DNA of 64,000 nt from Quercus robur (Eukaryota; Streptophyta; Magnoliopsida; Fagales; Fagaceae), in assembly GCF_932294415.1 (NCBI RefSeq), contig NC_065545.1, positions 19,592,357 to 19,656,356 of the forward strand. Direction: 5' to 3'. Within the stretch, counting starts at the first letter, position 1. Each line of letters opens with the position of its first letter. The notes beneath the pieces were generated by a model. It was not told the origin of the DNA. It saw only the letters and a list, made by a program, of their open reading frames with translations, and ran no database searches. Shown here piece after piece: positions 12,229 to 24,412 of the stretch. Both the position numbers and the translations under genes were made by a program.

Positions 12229-12551
12229 GGCTGGGTTTGGATCCAGCTTTTTGCGTTTGCGTTTACGTTTCTTCACTTTTTTTTTTTTTTTTTTTTTCCT
12301 GCTGCTGCGCACTCATTTAGGGAACAACGGCTACTGTTCATGTGAACAGTAGCCGGTAATTGTTGACTTCTCAGTCTTTTTATTAGTTCTGTGGGTCCCG
12401 TGAACAGTGTACGGGACCCACAAATCTTACTTTTGAGTAACTTTTTCATTAAAATTGAGTCCCACAATACTATTCACACATTTAAAAATTATTTTGCTAC
12501 AGTGTTTTCAGTTTTCAGTTTCAGCAAAATAAGTTCTATCCAAACAGACCC
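12229..12551. mobile_element. Tourist-like (PIF/Harbinger-type) MITE
   Basis: About 323 bp with imperfect terminal inverted repeats (GGCTGGGTTTGGAT at the left; the reverse complement of the right end reads GGGTCTGTTTGGAT), flanked on both sides by TTA, the 3-bp duplication expected for PIF/Harbinger elements. It contains a strong palindrome around 12329-12356 with the half-site TGAACAGTAGCCG. It has no coding capacity. Confidence 0.75.
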
Positions 12552-12704
12552 TTAGTCTTTGAATAATTTATTTGCGCCATTCAAATAAAACTGCCCCCAC
12601 CCTCAAAAAAATTGCCCACGTTTTCGGTTAGGAAAATTAATTAATTTTTTTTATTGAAATAAATTATGTTTTTATGTAATACTTCTAGATCTTTTCTATA
12701 ATAC

Positions 12705-12870
12705 TTCAGTTTTTCCATGATATCTCTAAAGTTCAAGTATTGTATTAATTTTCTATGATATTTCCTCAGTTTTTCTATGATATCTCTGAAGTTTAAGTAT
12801 TGTATTAATCTTCTATGATACTTCAGTTTTTCTATAATATCTCTAAAGTCTAGGTATTGTATTAATTATT
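12705..12870. repeat. Three tandem copies of a 57-61-bp AT-rich unit
   Basis: The unit contains CAGTTTTTCTATGATATCTC, an AAAGTTCAAGTATTG-like stretch and TATTAATTTTCTATGATA, repeated three times with a few substitutions. The rest of 12552-13455 is AT-rich intergenic sequence in which no gene was seen. Confidence 0.8.
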
Positions 12871-13455
12871 CAATTGTGATTAGTGATGAAACAATGGATT
12901 CTATGATCAACACAGATAAAATTTAGAGAAATTTAATATCTAGGAAGCTAATTTTTTTTTTGACAAAGTTTAACTACAAAATTTGATTAAATTTTGACAT
13001 TTTGTTGCGGTTTAAGTAATAATAATTATAACCTTTGTAATGCTCATGTCTTTAATTATTTATTAGAACCCCGTCTCCATTTTGCTCAAAAAACAAAGAA
13101 CCCCATCTCCATTTCTCCCTCCCCTCCACCATTATTTGCGTATCTCAAAAAATTAGATTTGTTGGGCTTGTGCAATATAAGTAAAGTTTCGACAATATTT
13201 TTTGGGTTTGGGCAATATTTTTTGAAAAATGAATCGTTTCCCAAAAAATATTATCTAGAATGAGTTGGAAAATTGTCTTTTAACATTTCATATTTATCTT
13301 CATGTGAGATAGAATTATTTTTCTTATTTAGTCTAACATGAAATAGAGTTGTCTTTCATAAAATTTTAGTGGAAAACAACTTTAGATCTCATTCTATAAG
13401 CTAAATAAGGAAAATTATGAGATAATTTTTCTTTGACTTATTTTTTTTTTTTTTG

Positions 13456-13731
13456 GATTCAGATCTTCTAGATCTTAGGGTACTCTACCAAATAAATTTC
13501 ATTTAAATTTTAACAACTCTTTTATGATTTAATGGTCTGGATTTTTGTCATGTCAGCATTCCACTAACAATAATCTTAACTGTTTTGTTTGCAACATTAT
13601 TTTATTATTTTAAGATTAAAGTTAGTAGAATGTTGACATGGCAAAATTCAGACCATTAAATCATAAAAGAGTGGTTAGGATTAAGGAAATCTATTAATAG
13701 AGTACCTTAGGAAATCTAGAAGATCTGAATC
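13456..13731. mobile_element. MITE with long terminal inverted repeats
   Basis: Starts GATTCAGATCTTCTAGATCT and ends with its near-perfect inverse (AGATCTAGAAG-like ending in GATCTGAATC). Internal pairing also includes TTTATGATTTAATGGTCTG with CAGACCATTAAATCATAAA, and TGTCAGCATTC with its inverse. It is about 276 bp long and non-coding. The flanks are T-rich, so the target duplication cannot be read. Confidence 0.8.
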
Positions 13732-14032
13732 TATTTTTTTTATACTATCTAACACAAAAAAATTGGAAGACTGCTTCACATACATAAGGTTTTCCGTTGG
13801 AAAAAAATGGAGCGAAATAGTATGTACTATGAACTAACTTTGACCTTTAGATTAACTGGCACGTCCCAATATTTTCAACGGAAACAATCCTAAATTGAAT
13901 ACCATGAGCTGAGGGTTTTGTCTGTGTCAATTAAATTAATTTATTTTAAATATTTAAATCTTAGGGTTTTATTTATATTCATGAAGTATTAATGATAATG
14001 ATTAAAAACACTTAAAAATATGAAATTATAAT

Positions 14033-14812
14033 TGTAGGGTTGATGGGTCCAAGAATATATGTTAGGCCTCGGGCCTTGTCCAAGGACGCTTAGTGGTCCA
14101 AGGACAGATAAACAGTAATGAAGATGTGAAACTCAGAGCTCCGTGAGCGAGCTACGAACAGGAAGGCTGGGGAAGGTAGGCCAAGGAGGAGTATCTTCTC
14201 AGCTAAACTAAGTCAAGGGCAGAAAGTATGTTCTGTCATCCAAAGCGACGTTCCAGGAAGTTCTGTTGATAAGGATATACATTGTGAACGTAAAGGACAA
14301 ATAGGGAGTTGGGAAATATCTAAGGGAAAACTGCTACCACCGCATTGAATGTTCTGCAGCTAACTCTCTAACTGCATTCATGAGGAAGTGATACCTGAAT
14401 AGTAGTTTTCAGCCTTACAGCTACTCCCAAAAGACTTCAGGAATGTGCTGATGTGATGACAAGGATCAGCACCAATAAAGATGAAAGAAACACCATAGCA
14501 GGGAGGCCCTGAGAGAAAAGGAGGGAAGATCGGAGAATCAAGAAAGAAACACCATAGCAATTAGCACTGTATTTGTAACCAACTCCAAAGTAATATATAC
14601 AAGAACTGATATTCTCGGACTGTGTCGAGGGCGATTTGCTTTAGATAAAACTAGTCTACTTTTACTTTATTGTCATCTGAATCCATTATAATTGCTACCC
14701 AACTCATTAGAATCTAGTTTTCCAACCCACTTTTTACAAATTCATTGTATTGGGCTCATAGGGCCTAAATCCACTTACTTTTTGGGCTTAGGACTTAAAC
14801 CATGTCCTTACA
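14033..14812 (+). mobile_element. 5' LTR of element B (780 bp)
   Basis: Starts TGTAGGGTTGATGGGTCC and ends CATGTCCTTACA. It is collinear with the 3' LTR, with scattered substitutions and a missing stretch of about 20-30 bp around 14475 relative to the 3' copy. The LTR divergence implies an older insertion than element C. Confidence 0.93.
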
Positions 14813-14814
14813 AT

Positions 14815-14832
14815 TGGCGCCGTCTGTGGGAA
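14815..14832 (+). promoter_or_regulatory. Primer-binding site of element B
   Basis: TGGCGCCGTCTGTGGGAA lies two bases after the 5' LTR. The first nine or so bases match the complement expected for the 3' end of plant tRNA-Asp; the rest departs from it, so the primer tRNA is uncertain. Element C has nearly the same site. Confidence 0.75.
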
Positions 14833-14865
14833 ATTCTTGCGTGATAGTGAGTGTAACTGTCAATT

Positions 14866-16881
14866 ATGGTAGGTTCAGGTCCAAACTAGAAGCAGTCCAT
14901 AGGATCTCAACGTGAAGATCATTTCCTCAATCTTGGGTTCAGAAGGGACCAGGAAACTAGTGTGCATACCACTCATACTAGTAGGAGCCACTCTCGAGGT
15001 GGGAGTCATGTCTCTCATGAGGAAAACGCTAGAGCCATGCAATTGGAGATCGATCATTTGAAGATGAAGTTGTGCCGTGAACGGCGAAGGCGAACTCCCA
15101 CCAACTCTGATGTTTCTTCTGGTGACGAGGGGGATAGTAGCTACAGACCCAGGTCAAGAACTCCCCCTAGTGAATCTTTCTCGTGTGATGAGGATTACCA
15201 CCGTGAACGTAGGAACAAGAGCCCGTCTCACAAAGGCTTGGGAAATGACGCTATAAGTAAGGCGTTGAACCAAATTTCCAGGTCGTCTTTCACACGTAGA
15301 ATTGAAGGGGCAAAACTTCCTCGGTGATTTACTCAACCAACGTTCACCATTTACAATGGTCGAACAGATCATGTGGAGCATGTAAGCCACTTCAACCAGA
15401 GAATGGCTGTCCACTCCAGGAATGAGGCCTTGATATGCAATGTGTTCCCGTTTAGTCTGGGGCCTGTGGCGATAAGATGGTTTGATGGCCTAGGGGCAGG
15501 TTCTATAGATTCTTTTAAGGAACTTACCTGGGCATTTGGATCTCGCTTTATCACATGTAGTAGGGTACCTCGGCCCTTAAATTCTCTGCTGTCTATGACA
15601 TTGCGAGAAGGGGAGACCCTGAAAACATACTCGGACAGGTACTAGGAGATGTTCAATGAGATAAATGGTGACTTTGACGATGTGGCCATCAAGACTTTCA
15701 AGGTCAGCCTACCTGCTGAGCATGGTTTGAAGAAGTCTTTGACTGGGAAACCCGCTATCAGTGTACGCTAGCCTATGGACCGAATTGATAAGTATAAGAG
15801 GGTCGAAGAAGACCAACAACAGGGGAAGGGGAAGGATAAGGTTATCCCTCAGGAGAGGAGGAATTTCAAGTCGGACTGATACAACAATAATCGGCCCCAA
15901 AGAGACTATGCTGGGCAATTGGGGTCCACCAATACTCAAATGGTTAACGCGGTGTTCCGAGAACCAGTACACCAAGTTTTGGAGAAGATCAAGAATGAGT
16001 CATTCTTTAAATGGCCAAATAAGATGGGAGGCGACCCCATGAAGCGCAATCAAAACCTTCACTGCTAATACCACCAGGATAAAGGGCACACCACAGATGA
16101 TTGTAGAACTTTGTGGGATCATCGGGATCAGCTAGTTCGAGAAGGAAGGTTGAAGCAATTTTTGTATCATCCCAGTGGTCAAGGGGGCCGGGTAAGATCA
16201 GAACCTCGGAGGGATGCTTCTTCGAGAGCCTTTTTGGGCATAATCAACGTCATCCTCACTGCCCCATGGAGGACTGGTTCTCATCTGTCTAGGGTGATGT
16301 CTGTGGCTCAGCCACCTACTGAGGATTCTGGACATGAGCCGAAGAGGGCTAGGGTAGAGATCCGACCAACGTTGAGCTTCTCGGACAATGATAAGGCTGG
16401 GACTATACAACCACATGATGACGCCCTGGTGGTCACCCTCAGGATAAGGAGGTATGATGTGAAGAGGGTACTAGTGGATCAGGGTAGTGGGGCTGAGATT
16501 ATGTATCCTGATTTATACAATGGGCTAAATTTGAAGCCGGAAGATTTGACGAGTTATGATTCACCTCTGGTGGGCTTTGATAGAAAGGTTGTTATTCCAA
16601 AGGGTCAAATTAGACTACCCGTGCAGGCAGGCTCTGAGGTGGTGGAGATGGATTTTATTGTGGTGGATCCTTATTCTCCATACACAGCCATTGTAGCACG
16701 GCCTTGGCTCCATACCCTGGGGGCTGTTTCTTCCACCCTCCATTTGAAAGTGAAGTATCCGTCCGGGGATCAGATCAAGGAGCTAGTGGGAAGTCAATTC
16801 GTGGCTAGACAATGTTTGGTAGCCGCTATTATGCATCAGCTTGAAATCAAGTCCTCGGCCTCTACTGATAGAGGTTTATAG
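14866..16881 (+). pseudogene. gag and protease of element B (in-frame stops)
   Basis: One frame runs from ATG 14866 to a stop at 16879-16881 with about six internal stops. It encodes a gag with an Arg/Ser-rich N-terminal part, the core IRWFDGLGAGSIDSFKEL...FITC...LREGETLKTYSDRY, and a zinc-knuckle-like YHQDKGHTTDDC whose first Cys precedes a stop. From 16111 a 256-residue stretch holds the aspartic protease region RRYDVKRVLVDQGSGAEIM, where Tat proteases typically carry DNGSS or DQGSS at the active site. The stops make this copy non-functional. Confidence 0.88.
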
Positions 16882-18377
16882 CAATCAAGGACTCCGGTGT
16901 TACCCGTGGAGGGACAGCCGAGGAGGCGAAGTGTGAGGATTTAGAGAAAATTGTTGTAGGTGACGATCCAGAGAAATTTTTTTAGGTCAGAGCTCAGCTA
17001 CCTCCTCAGGAGAAGGAAGAGCTGATAGAGTTTCTCAGAAGGAATATTGACGTGTTTGCATGGAGTGCTTACGAGGCTCTTGGGTGGATCTGAGTTTCAT
17101 CTGTCATCATTTGAATGTCAATCCATCTGTCACCCCCAAAAAGTAACCATCTCGGCGCTCATCTAAGGACCATTCTGATGCTGTTAAAGACGAGGTGATG
17201 AAACTTAAGCAGGTTGGGACTATTAAAGAGGTGTTTTATCCTGAGTGGCTAGCCAATATTGTAGTGGCAAAAGAAGAAAAATGGGAAGTGGCAGGTGTGT
17301 AAGGACTTCACAGATTTAAATAAGGCCTGTCCAAAAGACTTTTTCCCTATGCCTCAAATAGACCAGTTAATGGATGCAACTGTAGGCCATCCTCGGATGA
17401 GCTTCTTAGATGCCTTCTAGGGATACCACTAAATACCACTAGCTTTGGGTGATTAGGAAAAGACAGCTTTTGTCACTCCTACAGGAAATTACCACTACAA
17501 AGTGATGCCTTTTAGTTTGAAGAACGCAGGGTCCATTTATCAGAGAATGATGACTAGGATGTTTGAGCTACAATTGGGCAAAAATATTGAAGTCTATATA
17601 GATAATATGGTGGTGAAGAGTAAGGTGGTGTCCAAGCATGTAGGGGACCTTGGGGATATTTTTAAAATACAGAGGAGGCACAAACTGCGTCTTAATACTT
17701 TCAAGTGCTCCTTTGGCGTGGAATCAAGCAAGTTTCTGGGCTATATGGTCACTCATCGTGGAATTGAGGTCAACCCTGATCAGGTTAAGGCAATTAATAG
17801 TCTACAACCACTTTGGAATCCCAAAGAAGTCTAGAAGCTAACAAGAATGACCGATGCCCTGAACCGGTTTATCTCTCGGTCAGCGGACAGATGTAGACCA
17901 TTCTTTCAGTTATTAAATAAGTGGAAGGGATTTGAGAGGATCGAGGAGTGTGTATTTGCCTTTTAACAGCTTAAGGAATACCTTTCTCGACAACCTGTCA
18001 TGTCCAGACCTGAGGTGGACGAGGTCTTGTTTGCTTACATTGTTGTGGCTTTTCATGCTGTAAGCTTGGTGTTAATTCGAATTGATAATGGTGTACAGAG
18101 GCTAGTTTACTATGTAAGCAAACAGTTGCATGAAGTAGAAGTTCATTATCTACCACTGGAGAAGGTCATTTTGGCAGTAGTACATGCTACATGTAAACTC
18201 CCCCACTACTTCCAATCCCATACAGTAGTTGTTTTAACTCCGCTTCGATCACTACTTCGGAGTGCTGATTTCACAGGGAGGATTGCCAAGTGGGGTACAA
18301 TCCTAGGGACTTTCGACATCAAGTATATGCATCGCACCTTCGTCAAGGGTCAAGTCCTCGCAAATTTAGTGGCCTAG
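16882..18377 (+). pseudogene. Reverse transcriptase and first RNase H of element B (broken)
   Basis: Frames shift several times. Recognisable parts are DLNKACPKD, FLDAF*GYH, DxEKTAFVTP, YKVMPFSLKNAG, the catalytic loop VYIDNMVVKS, GYMVTHRGIEVNPDQ, and an RNase H with VYYVSKQLHEVEVHYLPLEK. The catalytic loop is YIDN where active enzymes have YxDD. Most stops stand where relatives have Gln (CAG or CAA changed to TAG or TAA). Confidence 0.9.
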
Positions 18378-18456
18378 TTTGCTAAATCCCCATTAGAAGA
18401 AAAGGTTGCAGGGCATGGATGGAAAATTAGTTGGCATGGTCTCCTTGTAGGAACCT

Positions 18457-19215
18457 TTGTCCTGGAGGGTGTATGTTGATGGTGCAGCGAATCAAAGAGG
18501 ATCTGGAGTGGGGCTAGTGTTAATATCTCCTGAGAAGATTACTATTGAGAAATCCTTAAGAATAGGCTTTTCGGTCACAAATAATGAGGCTGAGTATGAG
18601 GCTCTATTGGTGGGGATGGTCATGGTTCAAAAAATGGGAGGAAAGGCAGTGGAGATATTCTCAAATTCAAGATTGGTCGTAGGCCAGGTGAAGGGGGAGT
18701 TAGAGGCCAGGGATGTGAGAATGCAAGAATATTTGAATCAGGTGAGACACTTGCAATCAGGGTTTGAGTATTTCAACTTGCTGCATATCTTTAGGAGTGG
18801 AAACACATATGCTGACTCTCTGGCCACTCTTGCAACCTCCTCGACACAAGGTTTACCTCGGGTCATCTTTGTTGAAAACTTGTGCAAGCCTAGTGAGAAG
18901 AAGAGAGAGGTGGTCCATATCCATCAAATTAGGGTAGGACCTAGCTGGATGGACTCCATAGTGCTATTCCTCAAGGAGGATATTTTGCTTGAGGAGAAAT
19001 CAGAGGTTGACAAGGTGAGAAGAAAAGCTCATCGGTTTTGGCTGTCCGAGGACCAAAAGCTGTACAAGCACTCTTTTTTTGGGCCATACTTGCTATGCAT
19101 ACACCTGAGGCATCAGAGCTACTTCTTGAGGAGTTACATGAGGGAATTTGTGGAAGCCACACGAGAGGCAGGTTTTTGTCTCATAGAGCCCTTACTCAGG
19201 GATACTGATGGCTGA
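18457..19215 (+). pseudogene. Second, archaeal-type RNase H and linker of element B
   Basis: A 252-residue open stretch begins WRVYVDGAANQRGSGVGLVL and continues through NNEAEYEALLVG and GNTYADSLATLATSS, the pattern of the extra aRNH domain that defines Tat elements. The first catalytic Asp (YVDG) and the Glu (NEAEYEA) are present; the usual second Asp position reads SNSR rather than SDSR. The linker leads to the integrase N-terminus. Confidence 0.88.
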
Positions 19216-19241
19216 ACATGCAGAAGGAAGCATAAGAGTGT

Positions 19242-20183
19242 GTGAAGAAGTATGATCAATGCCAAATATTCGCACCAAACATCCACCAACCAGAGGGAGT
19301 CCTTAATCCTCTATCCAGCCCTTGGCCATTTGCTCAATGGGGCTTGGATATTGTAAGACCTTTCTCTAAGGCAACAAGAAATAAGAGATGGTTGCTAGTT
19401 GGCACGGATTACTTCACCAAGTGGGTCGAAGCTGAACCATTGGCAAATATTAGGGACGTGGATGCCAAGAGATTTGTTTGGAAAAATATTGTCACTCGGT
19501 TTGGGATTCCCCATACCCTCATCTTGGACAATGGTCTTCAATTTGATAGCAAAGCCTTCAGGAGGTACTGTTGCTACCTAGGAATTACGAATAAGTATTT
19601 CACCCCGGCTTATCCACACGGGAATGGACAGGCCGAGGCTGTCAATAGGGTCATAATGAATTGACTCAAAAAGAGATTGGATGATGCGAAGGGAAAATTG
19701 GTGGAAGAGCTGTCACATGTCCTTTGAACATATCAGACCATACCTCATAAGTCAACAGGGGAGACACCCTTTTCAATGACTTATGGAGCCGAGGCTGTTA
19801 TTCCTCTGGAGACTGGATTCCCAACTTTGAGAATGAGTTCTTTCACTCCGAACAACAATGATGGGCTGTTAGGGAAAAGCTTAGACTTAATTGAGGAGCG
19901 AAGAGAAAATGCCATGGTCCAATTGGCGTATTATCAACATAAGCTCAAGCAAGGTTATGATGCCAACGTGAAATTAAGGCAATTAACACCTGGAGAATTG
20001 GTATTAAGGAAGGTTTTGGGTGCTACAAAGAACCCAGCGTGGGGAAAGTTAGGGCCTAACTGGGAATGGTCATATCGCATCACCTCGGTGGCTGGAATAT
20101 GTGCATATTATCTTGAAGATCTAGATGAAAATGTTGTACCACGCCCCTGGAATGTAAATAACCTGAGAATGTATTATTATTAA
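19242..20183 (+). pseudogene. Integrase of element B
   Basis: The first block (19242-19664) has the zinc-binding end YDQCQIFA and the DDE core: Asp in LLVGTDYFTKW, Asp in LILDNGLQF, Glu in HGNGQAEAVNR. A stop near 19662 and another near 19727 (at a usual Trp) separate it from the C-terminal block (19776-20183). That block carries TYGAEAVIPLE, the chromointegrase-type GKLGPNWEWSYRI and the end RMYYY. No chromodomain is seen. Confidence 0.9.
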
Positions 20184-20189
20184 TGAAAG

Positions 20190-20960
20190 TTTTCCCTATC
20201 ATATTGTCATTTATTACATTATGCGTTATACTTCATATTATTTATTTGAATATCAAACAGAACCTTGGTCATACCTGGCTTCTTGGACCATATACCTTGG
20301 GTAAACTGATATTTCCAATCACTATTTCTAAGTATTAAACAAAACTTTAGTCATGTCTGGTTCCTCGGACTACATGCTTTGGGTAAATTAATACTTTATA
20401 ACACATTTCTAAGTGTTAAACAAAATCTTAGTCATGCTTGGTTTCTTGGACCACATGCTTTGGGTAAATTAATACTTTATGACATCTTTCTATGTGTTAA
20501 ACAGAACCTTAGTCATGCTTGGTTCCTCGGATCACATGCTTTGGGTAAATTAATACTTAATGACATCTTTCTAAGTGTTAAATAGAACCTTAGTCATGCC
20601 TGGTTCCTTGAACCACATGTTTTGGGTAAATTAATACTTTATGACATATTTCTAAGTGTTAAACAGAACCTTAGTCATGCTTGGTTCCTCGGACCACATA
20701 CTTTAGGTAAATTAATACTTCATGTTATTCATTGAAGTGTTAAATAGAACCTTGGTTATGTCTGGCTCCTCGGATCACATGTCTTGGGTAAATTAACATT
20801 CTCTATCTATTTTTCTAAGTATTAAAACACATCTCTGGCTATATCTGGCTCCTCGGATCACTTGCCTTGGGTAAGTTAATATCCTTGATTATTTGCATAA
20901 GTGTTAAGCAGAACCAGGACTATGTCTGGTCCCTCAGATCTTTTTCTAGTAAGTGTTTTG
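20190..20960. repeat. 80-bp tandem repeat array of element B
   Basis: About nine diverged copies with AAGTGTTAAACAGAACCTTA, TGGTTCCTCGGACCACAT and TTGGGTAAATTAATACTT; landmarks recur at about 20331, 20411, 20491, 20571, 20651 and 20729. It is homologous to the array at 575-1370. Confidence 0.9.
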
Positions 20961-21259
20961 TTCATCTCCATGAGATTTAGCCTTCCCTGTTGGTGGCTCG
21001 GTTCTCAGTACAAGCACATGATCATTTTCTTTGCTATTTATACGTGTTTAATTTATTTGAACTAGCAACAATCTACTACTGTTAGCAACATCATCAATCC
21101 TAAGTCTCATCAGATATTACAGGGAAAAAGAAAGATTCATAAAGTAAAAAGTGAAGTCTTTTCATTGAATAAAAGGAAGGTACATTGTATACAACAGCAA
21201 ACTGCCACCAAAAAAAAAAAAAAAAAAAAAAAAAAGAAAGGAAAAATCCTAAAACTATG

Positions 21260-23860
21260 CCTTGGTGCGGGGAGGGTCATCTTTGGCATTAGTATCCTTG
21301 GCTATGGATTCAGCATCTTTGGCCTTGGCAACAGCATCCTTGGCTTTGGCAGCAGTATCCTTGGCCTTGGAGTCGGCATCCTTGATCTTGAGGGCAGCCT
21401 CTTTACCCTTGGCTTCTGGTAGGGCTTTGACCTCCTTGCCTTTGCCCTTATCCTCGAGTTAAGGACCTCCCTGGCTAGCCTCCTTACCCTTGGCCACCTC
21501 AGCCTCCTTACTGGGCCCTTTGGAGACTTCGGAAGGAGGAAGAGAGGCCTGAGTGGTGGAGGGCTGCTTCAAGGGGGGAAGGGCAGGAACAGTAGGAGGA
21601 AGGACACCACTAGAACTTCTTGAATGTCCTCCGAGAAGAATATGTTCTCAGCAAGCCTCCACTCGGAGGTAGTAGGGACTCTTGCTCGGTTGAGCACTTC
21701 TACCTACACCTCCTTGCAGTAATCTCTGCACACCTCCGCCAGCTCATTTGCCAGTCGTATCTCAGTCTCTTGCACCCTACGCTCGTAGGATGCTTGCTCC
21801 GAAGCCTTAGCAGCTTCCTTGGTCGTTCGAGCTGCTTCCTTGACCTTCTGCAGGTCTGACTTTAGCTCCAGGACCAGCTATTTCTGAGTAGGTAGCTCTA
21901 TCTCAGTGTGATAGAGTTTTTTGCGCTGGTCCTCAACTTGGTCCTGGGCATTCTTCAAGCCCACCTTGGCACTCAAACGCGCCCTCTCCTCAGCAACCAG
22001 CTTACTAGTAAGCTCTTTATTTTTCTGTTCAAATGTGCCCAAGGCCTTGTTGGCCTCGGTGCAGAGGTTGGCCTCAACCCAGGCATCATTTCGAGCATTC
22101 CTAACCCACTTTTCGGCTACAAAAACTTCCTGGATAGCCTGTGCAAAAACAACAAGGGAATACCATGTAAAATAATAATAATAATAATAATAATACATAC
22201 GTACAATGAATTTGTGATAATAAAGCAAACAGGCAGGGAAACTTAGCATTTAAACTAAAAGGTATGACAGTGAACCTACCAGGGCTAGATCCCTTTTCAA
22301 GGATATGAAGAGGTCTGGCTGCCTCATGTGCCTCAGAGCAACCATGTATTTTGTCAGGAGGAGGGGCTACTCCAGGGTCTCAATTACGTAAGAGGAATGC
22401 CCTCTCTGAAACTCCCTAATAGAGAAGTTCCATGGAATGACAGCTTCGTCTAACTCCAGCCGAGGAACCTAGATGTGGTGTTGTTGGCACACCTCGGCCA
22501 CACCCGGGTCCTCCCTGCTCTCCACTGAGGTAGCTCGCCCTTTGTCTTGGGCCATTTTTTGCTTGGTCTCTTGGCGGACCACCTCACCCTCCTCCACTTC
22601 CTGCTCTTTCTTCTTCAAATTGGGTATGGGGAGCAGGCCAATAATAGGAGGGGGAGGAGGGGGAAAAGAAAAGGGGGGCTGGGACTTTGGGCCTCCTCAG
22701 AAGATGACCCTTTATTCCTCCCCACGAGGAGGTCCTTTAAGCCTTTCCTCGAATTGAGTGACATCTCTTCTTCTTCCTCCTTGGAGCTGTCATCTATTTT
22801 TGTAAGTATGAGACCTGGGGTGCGAACACCTGAGATCCTGTCAAACTTGTCCTCCGGGTCTGATATGTGGATGACAGGATTCCCCTGCTCCTCCCTTTCT
22901 TCCTCGAGTTGGAATTGGTCTATTTCCTCCTCGAGTGATAAGCATGAGGAAGAAGTTTCTTCCCTTGGAGCCGCTGCTTCAGGGAAGGCAAGTTGAGGAG
23001 GCACCTCAACTGGCACAACATCCTCACAGGTAAGGAACCCAGGTACTGAGACGTCTATCTTGCATAGCCAAGGATCGCCTACCCTAATAGCATGGCCCAC
23101 TTCCTAGAAATTGTCTGATAGCGGTTCGAAGTCTAGGATGAGGTGGACTGCTCTCAGCTGCCTGTCCTCACTCACAAACACCTCAGACCTTAGGACTCTG
23201 TTGAGGTCCGCGACGTTGACCAAACTGAGGCGGGGCGCTACATGCCTTTTATCTGCAAAAACAGCCGAGGAACAGAACACGGCCAGACTAATAAAACTCA
23301 TCATCAAAGGAAAATGAAATACTAAAGGGAAGAGTAGCAAAGCTAAAAGAACTAAATCTCGTGTCAAGGGACCTAACCTTAGGGTACCCCACCTGGCTCT
23401 CCCTCCCGAGTTGGACAGTAAAGACCGTTGTGCCATTCCCCAGAGGCGATTAAATAGTCGTCCTTCATGCTCTTGTTGGACTTGGGAAGACACGATACAA
23501 GCCTAACAATGAAGGACTTGGACTTAAGGTAATACCCCGAGTAAGCAAGTGAATGACACTCGTACATATGGACGACATCGTGCCAGGGTGAGTCTCAAAC
23601 CCATTTGCTTGTTGAGAGCATCGACGCTACCTAAAACTCTAAATAGGTTGGGCGTGCACTAGTGAGGACACAGCCTATGGTTGATTAGGTAGTCTCAGGT
23701 TACCCTACCCATGGGAAACGTCATTCCTCCTTCTATTAAGGCGATCATAGGAATCACAGCCTCCCCTTCATTTCTATCTATAACCACCTTATCTGAAGCA
23801 CAATACCGCAGGGCAACTCCCTGTGGAATGTGATATTTTGCCCTAAAACCCTCCATAACG
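21260..23860 (-). pseudogene. Antisense accessory ORF of element B
   Basis: Opposite to gag-pol. From about 23856 the minus strand reads MEGFRAKYHIPQGV, IALIEGGMTFPMGRVT, NLFRVLGSVDALNKQMGL with in-frame stops. It continues with GYYLKSKSFIVRL, SGEWHNGL and LADKRHVAPRLSLVNV (23104-23493), then a Glu/Ser-rich acidic block (22615-23100), and a coiled-coil block rich in Glu, Lys and Ala (about 21878-22180). The blocks match those of element A in order, and the segments between them look like introns. The N-terminal domain resembles Transposase_28; the function is unknown. Confidence 0.72.
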
Positions 23861-24412
23861 ACCGGTGCTTGAATCTACCCATCTAAGCAAACTAAGGGGA
23901 AGTAAGGGAAATGTTTTTAAAAAGGAACTGAAGATTAAAAGGCCGAGGAGGTTGGCTGAGAAGGGATGAACTTAAGAATGTAGAGACTTATGAAAATGAA
24001 AACATGTGACACTTCAGGAACTTCTTGAGAGTTGGGAGATTTGGGAAGTCTTGAAAGCTTGAGAGTTTGAAAATCTTAAGATTTTGCAAATTTGTGAAGT
24101 AAAAGAAAAAGTAAACCCACTACGTGCCTTATATAGGAGGCAGAATTAAGAGAGAGTTATCCCGCTTAAAATTCAAGGAGAAATACCAGCCGTAGGATTT
24201 GCTTCTCATCATAAGATGCGGGGAACAAAGCACCACCTAGAGCATTTAATGAGACGTCGCGGGCTCCGAAGCATCAGGAACAATCACGGGACACGCAAAG
24301 CAATGTTCTCACGTGTGGAAATCAAAGAAACATATGGGTTCAATTACCAGAGTCAAAACCCCACTTTTTCTCCTCGGATATGAGGGAAAAAACCAGAGTT
24401 TTGAGGGGATAT

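Noticed and set aside
22473-22996. Plus-strand ORFs of 94 and 149 codons in element B
   Set aside because: They lie opposite the acidic Glu/Ser-rich block of the antisense accessory ORF, whose composition and position are conserved between elements.
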